Below, piece by piece: positions 41,605-50,157 of a DNA stretch of 64,000 bases (position 1 is its first letter; each line of letters opens with the position of its first letter). This DNA is from a virus. The position numbers were made by a program, and so were the translations under genes. The DNA lies in IMG/VR virus record IMGVR_UViG_3300020445_001720, positions 1 through 64,000 of that record, one strand, 5' to 3'. The notes under the pieces were generated by a model. That model was given only the letters and a program-made list of their open reading frames with translations. It had not been told where the DNA came from and searched no databases.

Positions 41605-42192
41605 TTAAGAACGATTTCCCCATTTAATATCTGGGTATGCTTCAGATACAATCTCTTTAGTTATTTTATACCTAGTTTGTAACTTTTTATCTTTTGTTAG
41701 AACTACAATCTCTGCCTCTAGTGGATGTAATCCTTGAAGGATATTAATAAACATAGTCTCTTTACGAAGAGAACTAAGTGCATCATTACCACCTTTAACA
41801 AAATTATAGAATCTTTTGAACTCTGCTCTTATAGATGATTTTCCTTGATCTTGAGATCCTAAAGACTTGGTTCCCAACTCACCCATCTTATCAACAGCAT
41901 CGCGAATCTTTTCGCTTAGAGTTCCGCTAAAAGAATCCTGCTCATCTACAGCAGCATATGGAACATCGCCTGGTGGCAGTGTGGATATTACAGTTTCATC
42001 AAAATTCCAAATAAAGATAGTCTTTAAAGCATTATCTCCAAATTTTCTTAATGCTTCAATCTTTTTTGCTTTTGTTTTCTGTGCTACAACAAGATCAAGG
42101 ATCTCAAATAAAAATGGATTTACTGGGAGATCTAGAGGGGGAGCTGGTTTTGTTGTTTTTCTAGTCGTCTTCTTCGGTTTCGTTGTTGTCAT
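41605..42192 (-). CDS. DUF6433-like protein
   Basis: The 195-residue product (start 42190-42192) has a basic Lys/Thr/Pro-rich leader and then the DUF6433 layout: LFEILDLVVAQKTKAKKIEALRKF, LKTIFIWNFDETV, LPPGDVPY, a helix with FKRFYNFVKGG, FINILQGLHPLEAEIVVLTKDKKL, and a final ITKEIVSEAYPDI. The family is common in T4-like phages, including cyanophages, with no known function. It overlaps the membrane protein gene by 32 bp. Confidence 0.75.
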   Translation of the reverse strand: MTTTKPKKTTRKTTKPAPPLDLPVNPFLFEILDLVVAQKTKAKKIEALRKFGDNALKTIFIWNFDETVISTLPPGDVPYAAVDEQDSFSGTLSEKIRDAVDKMGELGTKSLGSQDQGKSSIRAEFKRFYNFVKGGNDALSSLRKETMFINILQGLHPLEAEIVVLTKDKKLQTRYKITKEIVSEAYPDIKWGNRS

Positions 42193-42394
42193 AATTTTCA
42201 AAGTTAAATGCAATTACCTCATCGGGAACCAAATTCCCATTCATATCAAACATCTCAGGATGTGGTTTTGGTATCTCTCTATAGTTTAGCATATAATCTC
42301 TTACTAGCCAACCTACTATAGATCCCAATGAAAAGAGTACAAATGATATTGGCAATACTGATATGAGTATTATGTCAACATTGCTTAAATTCAC
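42161..42394 (-). CDS. Small single-pass membrane protein, 77 aa
   Basis: The start codon is GTG (42392-42394), preceded by AAGGAGGTG, a near-perfect Shine-Dalgarno sequence. Residues 7-30 are a transmembrane helix (DIILISVLPISFVLFSLGSI). A conserved cytoplasmic segment REIPKPHPEMFDMNGNLVPDEV and an acidic tail follow. Similar membrane proteins with the HPEM-x(1-3)-NGN element are found in many cyanophages. Function is unknown. The GTG overlaps the stop of the 68-residue gene (GTGA). Confidence 0.75.
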   Translation of the reverse strand: MNLSNVDIILISVLPISFVLFSLGSIVGWLVRDYMLNYREIPKPHPEMFDMNGNLVPDEVIAFNFENYDNNETEEDD

Positions 42395-42597
42395 TTATCC
42401 ACCTCCTTTAAGGTACTTGATGTATTTAGTTTCTTTATGGATAAAGAAAATTCAAAATAGAGGTTTAATTCTCTTTTGAAGAAAGAACCAACTCTTTTAA
42501 AAATGATATGTATTGGTTTACGACGTTTTGTTTTTCCTCCCTTTAATAGAAATTCAAAACCACGATTAATTTCAAGATCATTATTTAATTGATTCAT
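42391..42597 (-). CDS. Small basic hypothetical protein, 68 aa
   Basis: The 68-residue protein is strongly basic (KGGKTKRRKPIHIIFKRVGSFFKREL) with a hydrophobic/aromatic core segment, ending in LKEVDK. It overlaps the glutaredoxin start by 1 bp and the membrane protein by 4 bp. It could bind nucleic acid or membrane; no family recognised. Confidence 0.55.
   Translation of the reverse strand: MNQLNNDLEINRGFEFLLKGGKTKRRKPIHIIFKRVGSFFKRELNLYFEFSLSIKKLNTSSTLKEVDK
42423..42429 (-). promoter_or_regulatory. CTAAATA motif before the membrane protein gene
   Basis: CTAAATA on the minus strand, inside the 68-residue gene and 28 bp before the GTG start at 42394. Could be an internal late promoter; the position within a coding region makes chance more likely. 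Confidence 0.3.
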
Positions 42598-42833
42598 TAA
42601 ACGATGTTATTCTCTTTTAAATATTTAACAGTGTCAACACATCCTCCTATTCTCTTACCATCAACTATGACTTGAGGAAAGGTAGATCCTTCTCCAAATT
42701 CTGATATAAATGCATCTCTGTTAAAATGTTGATCTAAATTATACACTACAAACTTACTTCCTGTCAACTCTAATACTTGTTTTACTTTATCACAATAGGG
42801 GCAACCCTCTTTTGTGTAGACTGCAAAATTCAT
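42597..42833 (-). CDS. Glutaredoxin
   Basis: The 78-residue protein is a complete glutaredoxin: CPYC active site (11-14), a TFPQVIV cis-proline strand, and the GGCVD glutathione-binding turn near residue 63. In T4-like phages such proteins (T4 NrdC type) reduce ribonucleotide reductase and other targets. No reductase gene is visible nearby in this window. It is co-directional with the small genes downstream and separated from the 200-residue oxygenase-like gene by 50 bp. Confidence 0.92.
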   Translation of the reverse strand: MNFAVYTKEGCPYCDKVKQVLELTGSKFVVYNLDQHFNRDAFISEFGEGSTFPQVIVDGKRIGGCVDTVKYLKENNIV

Positions 42834-42858
42834 AACTTGATTTGATTTATTAAAATTT

Positions 42859-42866
42859 TATTTATC
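42859..42866 (-). promoter_or_regulatory. Possible late promoter, GATAAATA
   Basis: GATAAATA on the minus strand lies 25 bp upstream of the glutaredoxin ATG in a 50-bp AT-rich gap. The last seven bases match the T4 late element. Confidence 0.4.
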
Positions 42867-42883
42867 TCTTTATTATTCTCTTC

Positions 42884-43486
42884 TTAATCAAAGAAGAACA
42901 TGTGCCATAATCGACAATTTTCTTTACAATCGCCAAAATATTCTGAGGCAGCGTGTATATTTCCACCACTGAAGAGAACTAATCGGTTATAAACATTTCC
43001 TGCAACATCAACAACTTCATATGGTGTCTTATCTAAGAAAGTTCTACCTGGAAATACTTCATTACCTTGTGTAGTTGTCCAATCAATCATTGTATTATGA
43101 TGAATCTTAGTTGCTCTATGTCTAAACATAGATGTTCCACACTCAGGAGGAGCATCTGGTGTTAAGTATATCATACCTGCCCATCTTTGTTCATCGCAAT
43201 GATATACTAATTTTTCTCCTGACCAATTATGTTGAAACCGAGCATTCATTCCATGCTCTTCCCATTTGGTAATTTTAATACCTAAAAGATCTTCAAATGA
43301 TTCTTTTAAACCTGGTATGAAAAATTGTTTGCGTGTTCTTCTTCCAATATAACCATCATCGTCATAGTAGTCTTGCTCTAAAGCAAACTTTCTAACCTGA
43401 TCAGGATCCTTATAGAAATTATCAACTATAATTACTCTTTGATGTTTTCTATAATCTGGATTAACAACTAGTAGAGTATCACTCAT
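42884..43486 (-). CDS. 2OG-Fe(II) oxygenase-like (DUF6445-type) protein
   Basis: The 200-residue protein has HxD at H96-D98 (VYHCDEQRWAGMIYLTPDAP), a CGTSMFRHR segment, the distal histidine H178 in GGNIHAA, and R192 near the C-terminus. The N-terminal VIIVDNFYKDPDQVRKFALEQDYY is the usual start of DUF6445-type proteins. An intact facial triad suggests an iron- and 2-oxoglutarate-dependent hydroxylase. It is 1 bp from the glycosyltransferase gene, so it may act on the same target, such as a sugar or a surface protein. That is inference. Confidence 0.75.
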   Translation of the reverse strand: MSDTLLVVNPDYRKHQRVIIVDNFYKDPDQVRKFALEQDYYDDDGYIGRRTRKQFFIPGLKESFEDLLGIKITKWEEHGMNARFQHNWSGEKLVYHCDEQRWAGMIYLTPDAPPECGTSMFRHRATKIHHNTMIDWTTTQGNEVFPGRTFLDKTPYEVVDVAGNVYNRLVLFSGGNIHAASEYFGDCKENCRLWHMFFFD

Positions 43487-44295
43487 TAGAATCCTAAATG
43501 CTTACTACGAACAAAATCTAAATCAAATGATGTTGTAGAGATTCTTCTAATATCCCCTCTAGGATTATTCTCCATAGAATCTCCTTCCCAAGGTAAGTTA
43601 GTAGGACCTTGAACTCTCCAATTTGCACCCCACTTTTCAGTTAAGTAATCAATATTTAATTGATTAGACATTTCAAGTTTGTCTGCTAACTCTGGTTCAT
43701 TCTTTTTAGTTTGACTTCCATGAGTATAATACTCTTCTTTATGTCCAAACCCATGATAATACTGACTTTCTAACTCTATTACTTTTTTAATAGGACGATG
43801 TATAAATCGCATAATCATATCAGCATCTTCGCAATATGCAGGATATAAATTTTCATCAAACAAACCAAACTGTCTGACAATACTTTCTCTAATGAAAAAT
43901 AAATCCCAACTACCTACACCATAATCTCCTTTATTACCATGTATCATTCCAATCATTTCATCTGAATTGGCAGTGTTAATCATTTCTTCCAAGAATCCTG
44001 GACAAAAAGAAACATCGTCATTACATATGATCCAATATGGTGCCATAACATAACACTTAATGATTAAATTCCAAGCACCTGACACTCCAAGATTGCCAGG
44101 TAAATTTGCAACATTTACCTTTTTTATATACTTATATTTTAAACTTGCTAACTTAGCAAGGTCTTCATCAAGTTCTCCCCTACCATTATTATTAACAATG
44201 AAAACTTCATCAACAGGATAATCAATGCTAGTAAGCAAACGACTTACCCAAAAAGTACTATTAGTAACAGGAACTCCAATAACAGGTATCGACAT
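43486..44295 (-). CDS. GT-A family glycosyltransferase
   Basis: With the start at 44293-44295 (MSIPVIGVPVTNSTFW) the product is 269 residues. It shows a GT2-like pattern: an N-terminal strand VIGVPV, VDEVFIVNNNGRG, NLGVSGAWN, the metal-binding CNDDVSF (a DxD-type motif) and EDADMIMRFIHR. The longer ORF start at 44349 would run into the upstream gene. It presumably transfers a sugar from a nucleotide-sugar to an unknown acceptor: virion glycoprotein, host surface glycan or DNA. It is followed by the oxygenase-like gene and preceded by the double methyltransferase. Confidence 0.8.
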   Translation of the reverse strand: MSIPVIGVPVTNSTFWVSRLLTSIDYPVDEVFIVNNNGRGELDEDLAKLASLKYKYIKKVNVANLPGNLGVSGAWNLIIKCYVMAPYWIICNDDVSFCPGFLEEMINTANSDEMIGMIHGNKGDYGVGSWDLFFIRESIVRQFGLFDENLYPAYCEDADMIMRFIHRPIKKVIELESQYYHGFGHKEEYYTHGSQTKKNEPELADKLEMSNQLNIDYLTEKWGANWRVQGPTNLPWEGDSMENNPRGDIRRISTTSFDLDFVRSKHLGF

Positions 44296-44299
44296 AATT

Positions 44300-46186
44300 T
44301 TATAAAGAATTGAACATGTATTTTTCAGCTTTTTTAGTTTTGCCGTCAACGCAAACCATTTTATCTATAATCTTTTTATGAACCAGATCTGGATGAATCC
44401 ACCAATCTTCATAAGGTCTATCATCATCTGGAGATATGTTATCTACAACCAATTTATAACCAAAAGATTCAAGATATTTTCTAGACTTATTTCTAAAAGA
44501 TTTAGTTTCATCACAATAGTAATCATGCTCGTAAGTTATAACAGCAAATCTATAAGTTTCAAATGGTATATTAAGAAGAATCTTATAAGTTACCTCTGGA
44601 GGATCACAATCTAACTGTAGATAATCAATATCATTTGGCATATCTAATCCTAGTAAAAATCTCTCATAATTTATTTTAAGAGCATCTTTAAGAACACATG
44701 TATGTTTTCTCTCAGTGTTATGTGCATTGACAAAATTTTCATCAATATCAATTGCAACACCTGTCCAATTATAATTACCTTCTAATAAAGCAGTATTGTT
44801 TCCATAGAAGGAATTACCTGCACCAATTTCAAGATACGTTCCATTTTTCTTTCCATTTAACATAGAGAGAACAAACATATCTTGATATGATTCCGCAAAA
44901 TTCTTTTCTATATCTCTAGAGTTTCTAAAGTTATATCTGAGTTTTTTATGATCTCTTTTCCTATACCAATTTAATCTAGGTAAACCTGCATTATCATCTT
45001 TTGTTAGTCTTTTAAGATTATCAATTACAGATGCTTTAAATGTATCATTTAAATCATCATTATCAAGAAGGTCTTGAAGTAAATCTCTAGATTCATCACA
45101 AAGACCACACCACCAAGAAGATATTGCTTTTTCAAAAAGAATACCATAAAATCCTGGATAATCAACATCTGTGCGTAATGGTTCTGGATCTCTCTCACAA
45201 AATGCTTCGGCTAAACATGCAGTCTGATAACAATCCTTCCAAGCACCATCATCACTTTGATTATGATGTTCATAATGTCTTGCAAGAAGAAAGTGTGCCT
45301 CTGGACGTTTAGGCATAACAATCATTGCATTTTGAATTAACCCTTTAACAGTGAACTTCCTTGTCCCTTGCTTTTCATAACACATTGCAGCACGAATTAA
45401 ACATTCATATTGTAATAATTTACTATCACTTCTTTCAACAGTTCTTAGACAGTAAGACATACATGCTGCTGTCTGTCCTATATCCCAATAGAACATCGCA
45501 ATAAGATAATTTATCTCTGGATCTTCTGGATGTTGAATGTAATGATGAAGTAGATTAGTAAGATATTTTACATCATAATCATTTTTATTAGTATTTGATG
45601 CCACTATTTTAGATAAAAATGTTTCGGGAGAAATTAAATTTAACCATTCTTTTCTTTTCTGAGAGAAAGTATTAAAGTTTAGATCATCTATCTTATCAAG
45701 TTTTTCTTGATATCCTTTAGTTATAATACCACAACCATAATCAGTATCAACAACACACATGGCAAGATCATCTCTTTCTTGTCTTAATTGTACATATGCT
45801 TTCCAACAATCTCCATTCCAAATTCCTCCTTGATAAGGAAGAGTTTGATGTTCTTCTAATTGAGGATTCATATCATGACATACGATAAATCCACCATCAG
45901 ATAAGACTTTTAAAGAATTATTAATATCTCTATAAACTTGATCTGCATGATGAAGTCCGTCAATGAATATAATATCCCAAGTTCTTTTATCAGTTTTAAA
46001 GAAACTATCAGAATCAGTATGGATAGTTGCAGGAGTACTTGTCTCTGGATCAACACCTACTTTATTTTTACACTTAATATCTCTAAAATTTTCTCCTGCA
46101 GAAACACCTATCTCAAGATAATTCTCAGCACTTATTTTATTAATTAACGATTGAATAATATCAGTTCTTTTCATCATACTTCCCAT
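44300..46186 (-). CDS. Fusion of two methyltransferase domains with TPR-like middle
   Basis: The 628-residue protein has three parts. Residues 1-150 are a class I methyltransferase (NYLEIGVSAGENF, VGVDPE, IIFIDGLHHADQVYRDI). Residues about 215-400 are helical repeats of TPR type (DPEINYLIAMFYWDIGQTAACMSYCL, RPEAHFLLARHYEHH). Residues about 440-600 are a FkbM-like methyltransferase (TYLEIGAGNSFYGNNTALLE, AIDIDENFVNAHN, DIDYLQLDCDPPEVTY). SAM-binding glycine motifs are intact in both. FkbM enzymes usually O-methylate sugars. The first ATG overlaps the upstream gene by 26 bp; 46177 or 46174 are also possible starts. Confidence 0.78.
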   Translation of the reverse strand: MGSMMKRTDIIQSLINKISAENYLEIGVSAGENFRDIKCKNKVGVDPETSTPATIHTDSDSFFKTDKRTWDIIFIDGLHHADQVYRDINNSLKVLSDGGFIVCHDMNPQLEEHQTLPYQGGIWNGDCWKAYVQLRQERDDLAMCVVDTDYGCGIITKGYQEKLDKIDDLNFNTFSQKRKEWLNLISPETFLSKIVASNTNKNDYDVKYLTNLLHHYIQHPEDPEINYLIAMFYWDIGQTAACMSYCLRTVERSDSKLLQYECLIRAAMCYEKQGTRKFTVKGLIQNAMIVMPKRPEAHFLLARHYEHHNQSDDGAWKDCYQTACLAEAFCERDPEPLRTDVDYPGFYGILFEKAISSWWCGLCDESRDLLQDLLDNDDLNDTFKASVIDNLKRLTKDDNAGLPRLNWYRKRDHKKLRYNFRNSRDIEKNFAESYQDMFVLSMLNGKKNGTYLEIGAGNSFYGNNTALLEGNYNWTGVAIDIDENFVNAHNTERKHTCVLKDALKINYERFLLGLDMPNDIDYLQLDCDPPEVTYKILLNIPFETYRFAVITYEHDYYCDETKSFRNKSRKYLESFGYKLVVDNISPDDDRPYEDWWIHPDLVHKKIIDKMVCVDGKTKKAEKYMFNSL

Positions 46187-47171
46187 ATATAAAATCTTCT
46201 ACAACTTTAGGAGAAACTCGCAATAGATATGCAGCATTATCTTGGAATCCAAAGGTCATTAATAAATCTCCTTTATAATAACACATGCCAGTACAGAATT
46301 CAACATGTGCATCCATAAAAGAAAAATCTTGTGAAAATGCACAACATTGCCATTCTTTATTCCATACTAGGAATCTATGTTTATAAAGTCCATCTTTTCT
46401 TCCAACTTCACTATCAAACAAATCAACTTCATGAGTTAATGCAAAATGATAATCTTGATCTCCTGCTTGTCCAAAGTCCATTGGAATTACATGAGATCCT
46501 CCTCTAACATCTCTTGGGATACTAACAAGATCAGTTAGATGTGTAGTTGTTGATTTTCCTGTAACAGGATCCACCTTAACTACTTCTGTTGGATTAGACC
46601 ATTTTACATAGTGCCATGGCATATCCGTAATTGCCATCCAATTCTTTTCACAATATGAATTTGGATCTTTTGGAGGATCAATACGAACTCTTGAAACTTC
46701 TTTTACAGCATCTTCAGTAACTTCTATTTTAGAAAGTTCCATTCTGCCTTGTCCATTCTCTGTTGTATCTCTTCTTACTCCTGAAATATACAAATCTCCT
46801 TCCCAACGAAATATTCTAGAATCCTCAAGACCGACAAAATCCCACAGAGGTTCCTTATCTAATTTTGTTGTATCTATTTTATTATATCTTGATATATTAA
46901 GATCATCATCCATCTCCAAATAATAATTTGTTGTCCTCAAGTGCATATCATTTTCTGGATGCACATATGTCAAAGGACCCCATTGATGTTGAAAGGTCTT
47001 TTTTTCTGAATGATAGAAAGTATAATTAACGTGTCTTAAATTTACAATAATCTTTCCATTATCATTATAAACAGAGGGATTCATTAAACCCGTCCCATTT
47101 GTAATGGATGCAGGAATAATTAAAGGATGAATACTACCACCATTATCTAAAGCAATCTTCGCAAAGTGCAT
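46161..47171 (-). CDS. GH130-like beta-propeller protein
   Basis: From the ATG at 47169-47171 the product is 336 residues (an upstream TTG start adds three). It has repeated beta-propeller blades with NPSVYNDNGKIIVNLRHVNYT, FVGLEDSRIFRWEGDLYISGVRRDT and FCTGMCYYKGDLLMTFGFQDNAAYLLRV. The LEDSRI element resembles the LEDPR signature of GH130 glycoside phosphorylases and GH43-like propellers. Such proteins accompany glycosyltransferases in marine phages and bacteria. The catalytic residue could not be identified with confidence. It is the first gene of the operon at the 47196 promoter. Confidence 0.65.
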   Translation of the reverse strand: MHFAKIALDNGGSIHPLIIPASITNGTGLMNPSVYNDNGKIIVNLRHVNYTFYHSEKKTFQHQWGPLTYVHPENDMHLRTTNYYLEMDDDLNISRYNKIDTTKLDKEPLWDFVGLEDSRIFRWEGDLYISGVRRDTTENGQGRMELSKIEVTEDAVKEVSRVRIDPPKDPNSYCEKNWMAITDMPWHYVKWSNPTEVVKVDPVTGKSTTTHLTDLVSIPRDVRGGSHVIPMDFGQAGDQDYHFALTHEVDLFDSEVGRKDGLYKHRFLVWNKEWQCCAFSQDFSFMDAHVEFCTGMCYYKGDLLMTFGFQDNAAYLLRVSPKVVEDFIYGKYDEKN

Positions 47172-47195
47172 ACACTTCAATCAATATTATAAAAC

Positions 47196-47224
47196 ATTAT
47201 AGCAAAGGTTTAATTAATTTACAA
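47196..47224 (-). promoter_or_regulatory. Sigma70-type promoter for the glycan-type operon
   Basis: TTGTAA (47219-47224), a 17-bp spacer and perfect TATAAT (47196-47201) preceded by TGC lie on the minus strand. The predicted start lies about 18 nt before the ATG at 47171. Its core matches the promoter at 1844. Confidence 0.83.
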
Positions 47225-47232
47225 GTATATAA

Positions 47233-49428
47233 TTACATACCACATACTCTTGTCTGGTGCAGTCCAATGGTATCGCTTGCTGCGTCGTCAAATCCAGTAG
47301 CATGACCAACATAATACAGTTTATCATTCTGTCCTATCATTCCAAATCCATCATCATAAACGGCACTATGAATACATGCTATTTTTTCAAATGTTCTCAT
47401 TTCTAAACCGTTATAATAACTTGTACCATCCAATTCCCAAGGAAACTTACCTTTATGGTCTGTATGAATTGCCCAAGAGTTACGAGGACCTCTACCTCTA
47501 CCTTCATTTACATTACCAGTTGTTGTTACTCTACCAGTATTAAGTAAGAATGCACGAGTTCTATAATCTGTATTAGAATATCCAGATCTCTTCATATCAA
47601 TAACCTCTCCAGAAGTATCAGTAGCATTCATAGGAACTGGATATTGTAATTCAGCATTTGTCATATGGTTATCGCCAAAATCAGGGGATGTTGCAACATA
47701 TCCATCCCATGTAGCAAAGGTATAATTCTGTTGATTACCTACACCATATAACATTCCAGTTGATCTTTGTTTCAAAACCATACTAGCATTACCCTGATCC
47801 ATGTTAACCCAGAAATCTTCAACATCATTATATAATTCCGTCATACTCCATAATTGCCTCATTCCACTTCCATTCATCTCAAGAGTTTTTCCTGCACCCC
47901 AGAACATTTGTTGCATTGGAGAGAATGTCTTACCACCAGTCCAATAATCATTACCATTATTTGAACCAGAACGGTAGAAGTTTTGTCCAATCCATGGAAG
48001 ATAACCAGTACAATGCATAACACCATCATGTGTTAGTACCCAAACAGCATTATAAGAATTATATCCTGTCTTAACTATTTTTTTAATTCCTCCATGTCTA
48101 TTAAAATCATATGGAACTTTTCTAGGATAACCTTGATATTGATCATCTCCAACACCAAGACCACCATAAGCATTATAACCCCAACCCCATAAATTTCCAT
48201 CTTCATCTAAAGCATGTCCATGTTGATAGTTACCACCACCTAACCAGAAATCTCTAAGTTTACGATTATCAAATACCTGTTGTGGTATTTTTGCAGGAAT
48301 GTAACTATTATTCCATCCGTTATTATATCTAAAGTTTCTACCTAAACCAGAGTGTCCGTTATATCCCCAAGTCCATAACTGTCCATTAATATCTAAGGCA
48401 CCTACGCAGGTATTGGAGTTATTAGCATAATCTCCTTCATTACTTGTACCAATCTTGATTGCCTGTATGTCAATCATTAATCCAGTACCTCTGGTACGCA
48501 TATTAGTATTAGCCTGGATTTGTTGGTTGTAGTTTAAACTACCACCATCATTATTAGTTCTACCTGCTCTTTTTGTGTAATATCTATTATTTGTTCCACC
48601 ATCTCCTTTCATGAAGGCTCCCCATCCTGCAATGTAAACTTCTCCAGTATCAAATAAGAAAGAGTAATGATGATTAGCACCACCAACACATTGAATTAAT
48701 CTAGGTCTTTGCCATGGTGCAGCTGCAGTACTGTTTGTATATGCTGCTCCTCTAGGAGAATTACCATCATATTCATCCCAGAAATTAAATACTGAACTCA
48801 CCTGATGCGCTTGAAGCCCACCATAATTCCATTCAGAACCACCCCAACCATAGTTGTCATGATATCCTACATGGGTTGCTTCATATTCTCCGTTAATTAC
48901 AGATAATCCTCCTTGATCAAGACCTGGCCAATCAACATCACCCATAGTAAAACCATGGTTATTAAAATCATTTCTATTACCAACTTGCTGCCTCCATCCA
49001 AAGGGATTTCTATTCCAGAATCCTATACTCCTATCTCCTGCATTTTGATTCGATCCTGTAGAAACTTTTTCCCAGAAACTTGATCCACGAGTATGTCCTT
49101 CATAAACTGGATGAATGAATCTACCATGTTTTACACAAGTATATTGATCTCCATTATAATTTACAATGTCTCCTGGATAATATTCTCCTTTATCCATCCA
49201 CTGACCAGTCCAAATATAACCACTAGTATATTGTTCCCATCCGTCAGTATCATGCTCTGGTTTAGTATTCCAACCAAATCTATTATCTTCCCTATACTTA
49301 TCAGTCGTGCAAACCCATGTAGAACCACCCACTCTAACGACATCATTTTTATCGTAAGTTTTACTTTTATTCCATTCCCCTACATAATCGAGGGTCATGT
49401 CTTTTGCCATATGTCTGAGTCTGTCCAT
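47233..49428 (-). CDS. RCC1-like propeller adhesin with carbohydrate-binding-like modules (copy 1)
   Basis: The 731-residue protein starts with two CBM5/12-like modules: EWNKSKTYDKNDVVRVGGSTWVC near residues 18-40 and YYPGDIVNYNGDQYTC near 84-99. Both follow the W-x-Y-x(3-5)-GDIV-x-Y-x(3)-Y-x-C scheme of chitin-binding type 3 domains. A Gly/Asn/Trp-rich region of RCC1-type repeats follows, such as LWTWGYNGHSGLG and LWGWGYNAYGGLG. RCC1 repeats form seven-bladed propellers. It is one of three related proteins in a row (also 50158 and 52746). I infer receptor-binding virion proteins. Confidence 0.75.
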   Translation of the reverse strand: MDRLRHMAKDMTLDYVGEWNKSKTYDKNDVVRVGGSTWVCTTDKYREDNRFGWNTKPEHDTDGWEQYTSGYIWTGQWMDKGEYYPGDIVNYNGDQYTCVKHGRFIHPVYEGHTRGSSFWEKVSTGSNQNAGDRSIGFWNRNPFGWRQQVGNRNDFNNHGFTMGDVDWPGLDQGGLSVINGEYEATHVGYHDNYGWGGSEWNYGGLQAHQVSSVFNFWDEYDGNSPRGAAYTNSTAAAPWQRPRLIQCVGGANHHYSFLFDTGEVYIAGWGAFMKGDGGTNNRYYTKRAGRTNNDGGSLNYNQQIQANTNMRTRGTGLMIDIQAIKIGTSNEGDYANNSNTCVGALDINGQLWTWGYNGHSGLGRNFRYNNGWNNSYIPAKIPQQVFDNRKLRDFWLGGGNYQHGHALDEDGNLWGWGYNAYGGLGVGDDQYQGYPRKVPYDFNRHGGIKKIVKTGYNSYNAVWVLTHDGVMHCTGYLPWIGQNFYRSGSNNGNDYWTGGKTFSPMQQMFWGAGKTLEMNGSGMRQLWSMTELYNDVEDFWVNMDQGNASMVLKQRSTGMLYGVGNQQNYTFATWDGYVATSPDFGDNHMTNAELQYPVPMNATDTSGEVIDMKRSGYSNTDYRTRAFLLNTGRVTTTGNVNEGRGRGPRNSWAIHTDHKGKFPWELDGTSYYNGLEMRTFEKIACIHSAVYDDGFGMIGQNDKLYYVGHATGFDDAASDTIGLHQTRVCGM

Positions 49429-49442
49429 CTTTAAATTCTATT

Positions 49443-50153
49443 CTACGGTGTGGTGGGAATACTATGATCATTTGGGTCATCCATGGCAGAGGTTGCCATT
49501 CCAACTCCTGCTATGCTATCGTCACCTCCATCATGTATTGCAACTAAAGTATTATGTTCGGTTGTGCTCAATGCTTTTAAACCTAATTGATCAACTAAAA
49601 AAGTATTATTTGGAGATGTAGAAGTACTCAAGTATTTAGACCTTAAGTTTTCATTTTGTTTTAAAATTACAAATGTATAATTTGTACCGATACCTGTTTG
49701 TAATGAAGCATCATTTTCAAATTTAAGATTGCACCATTCTGCTTCAGACATTAATGCCAGTTGTGCTAGATCTCCTTCATATCTATCTACCGAATTTTCA
49801 TCAGGAACAAAAAATGATTGTGATATATTATCCACTGTGTATGAAGGATGAATTGCCCAATACTCTGTTGTGGTATTAATTCCAGCAGTCAAACTTAAAC
49901 TACTTGAATAAAGAAAAACTTCACATGATTCAGGTTCAAAATCTTCTGGAGGACATCTTACAGGGTCTTCATTTTTTACAGTTGAAATACCTGTAACATT
50001 TCCTTCCTCATCAAATAAATTAATTTCAGTATAAGAGGTTAAAATACCTATAATAGGATCCTCAAGAGATGGATTAACAACTTCTTGAGTTGGCCAAATC
50101 AATGAGTATGTTTCATTCTTAGATATTATATTGTATGTTGTTGAAATAGACAT
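49443..50153 (-). CDS. Virion-associated hypothetical protein, 236 aa
   Basis: The 236-residue protein begins MSISTTYNIISKNETYSLIWPT and is beta-rich with scattered acidic loops. A middle segment EYWAIHPSYTVDN and a C-terminal helix-like LKALSTTEHNTLVAIHDGGDD are the most regular parts. It lies between two of the RCC1-like proteins, with gaps of 14 bp and 4 bp, so it is co-expressed with them. No family is recognised. A fibre-attachment or assembly role is possible from context only. Confidence 0.55.
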   Translation of the reverse strand: MSISTTYNIISKNETYSLIWPTQEVVNPSLEDPIIGILTSYTEINLFDEEGNVTGISTVKNEDPVRCPPEDFEPESCEVFLYSSSLSLTAGINTTTEYWAIHPSYTVDNISQSFFVPDENSVDRYEGDLAQLALMSEAEWCNLKFENDASLQTGIGTNYTFVILKQNENLRSKYLSTSTSPNNTFLVDQLGLKALSTTEHNTLVAIHDGGDDSIAGVGMATSAMDDPNDHSIPTTP

Positions 50154-50157
50154 TTAA

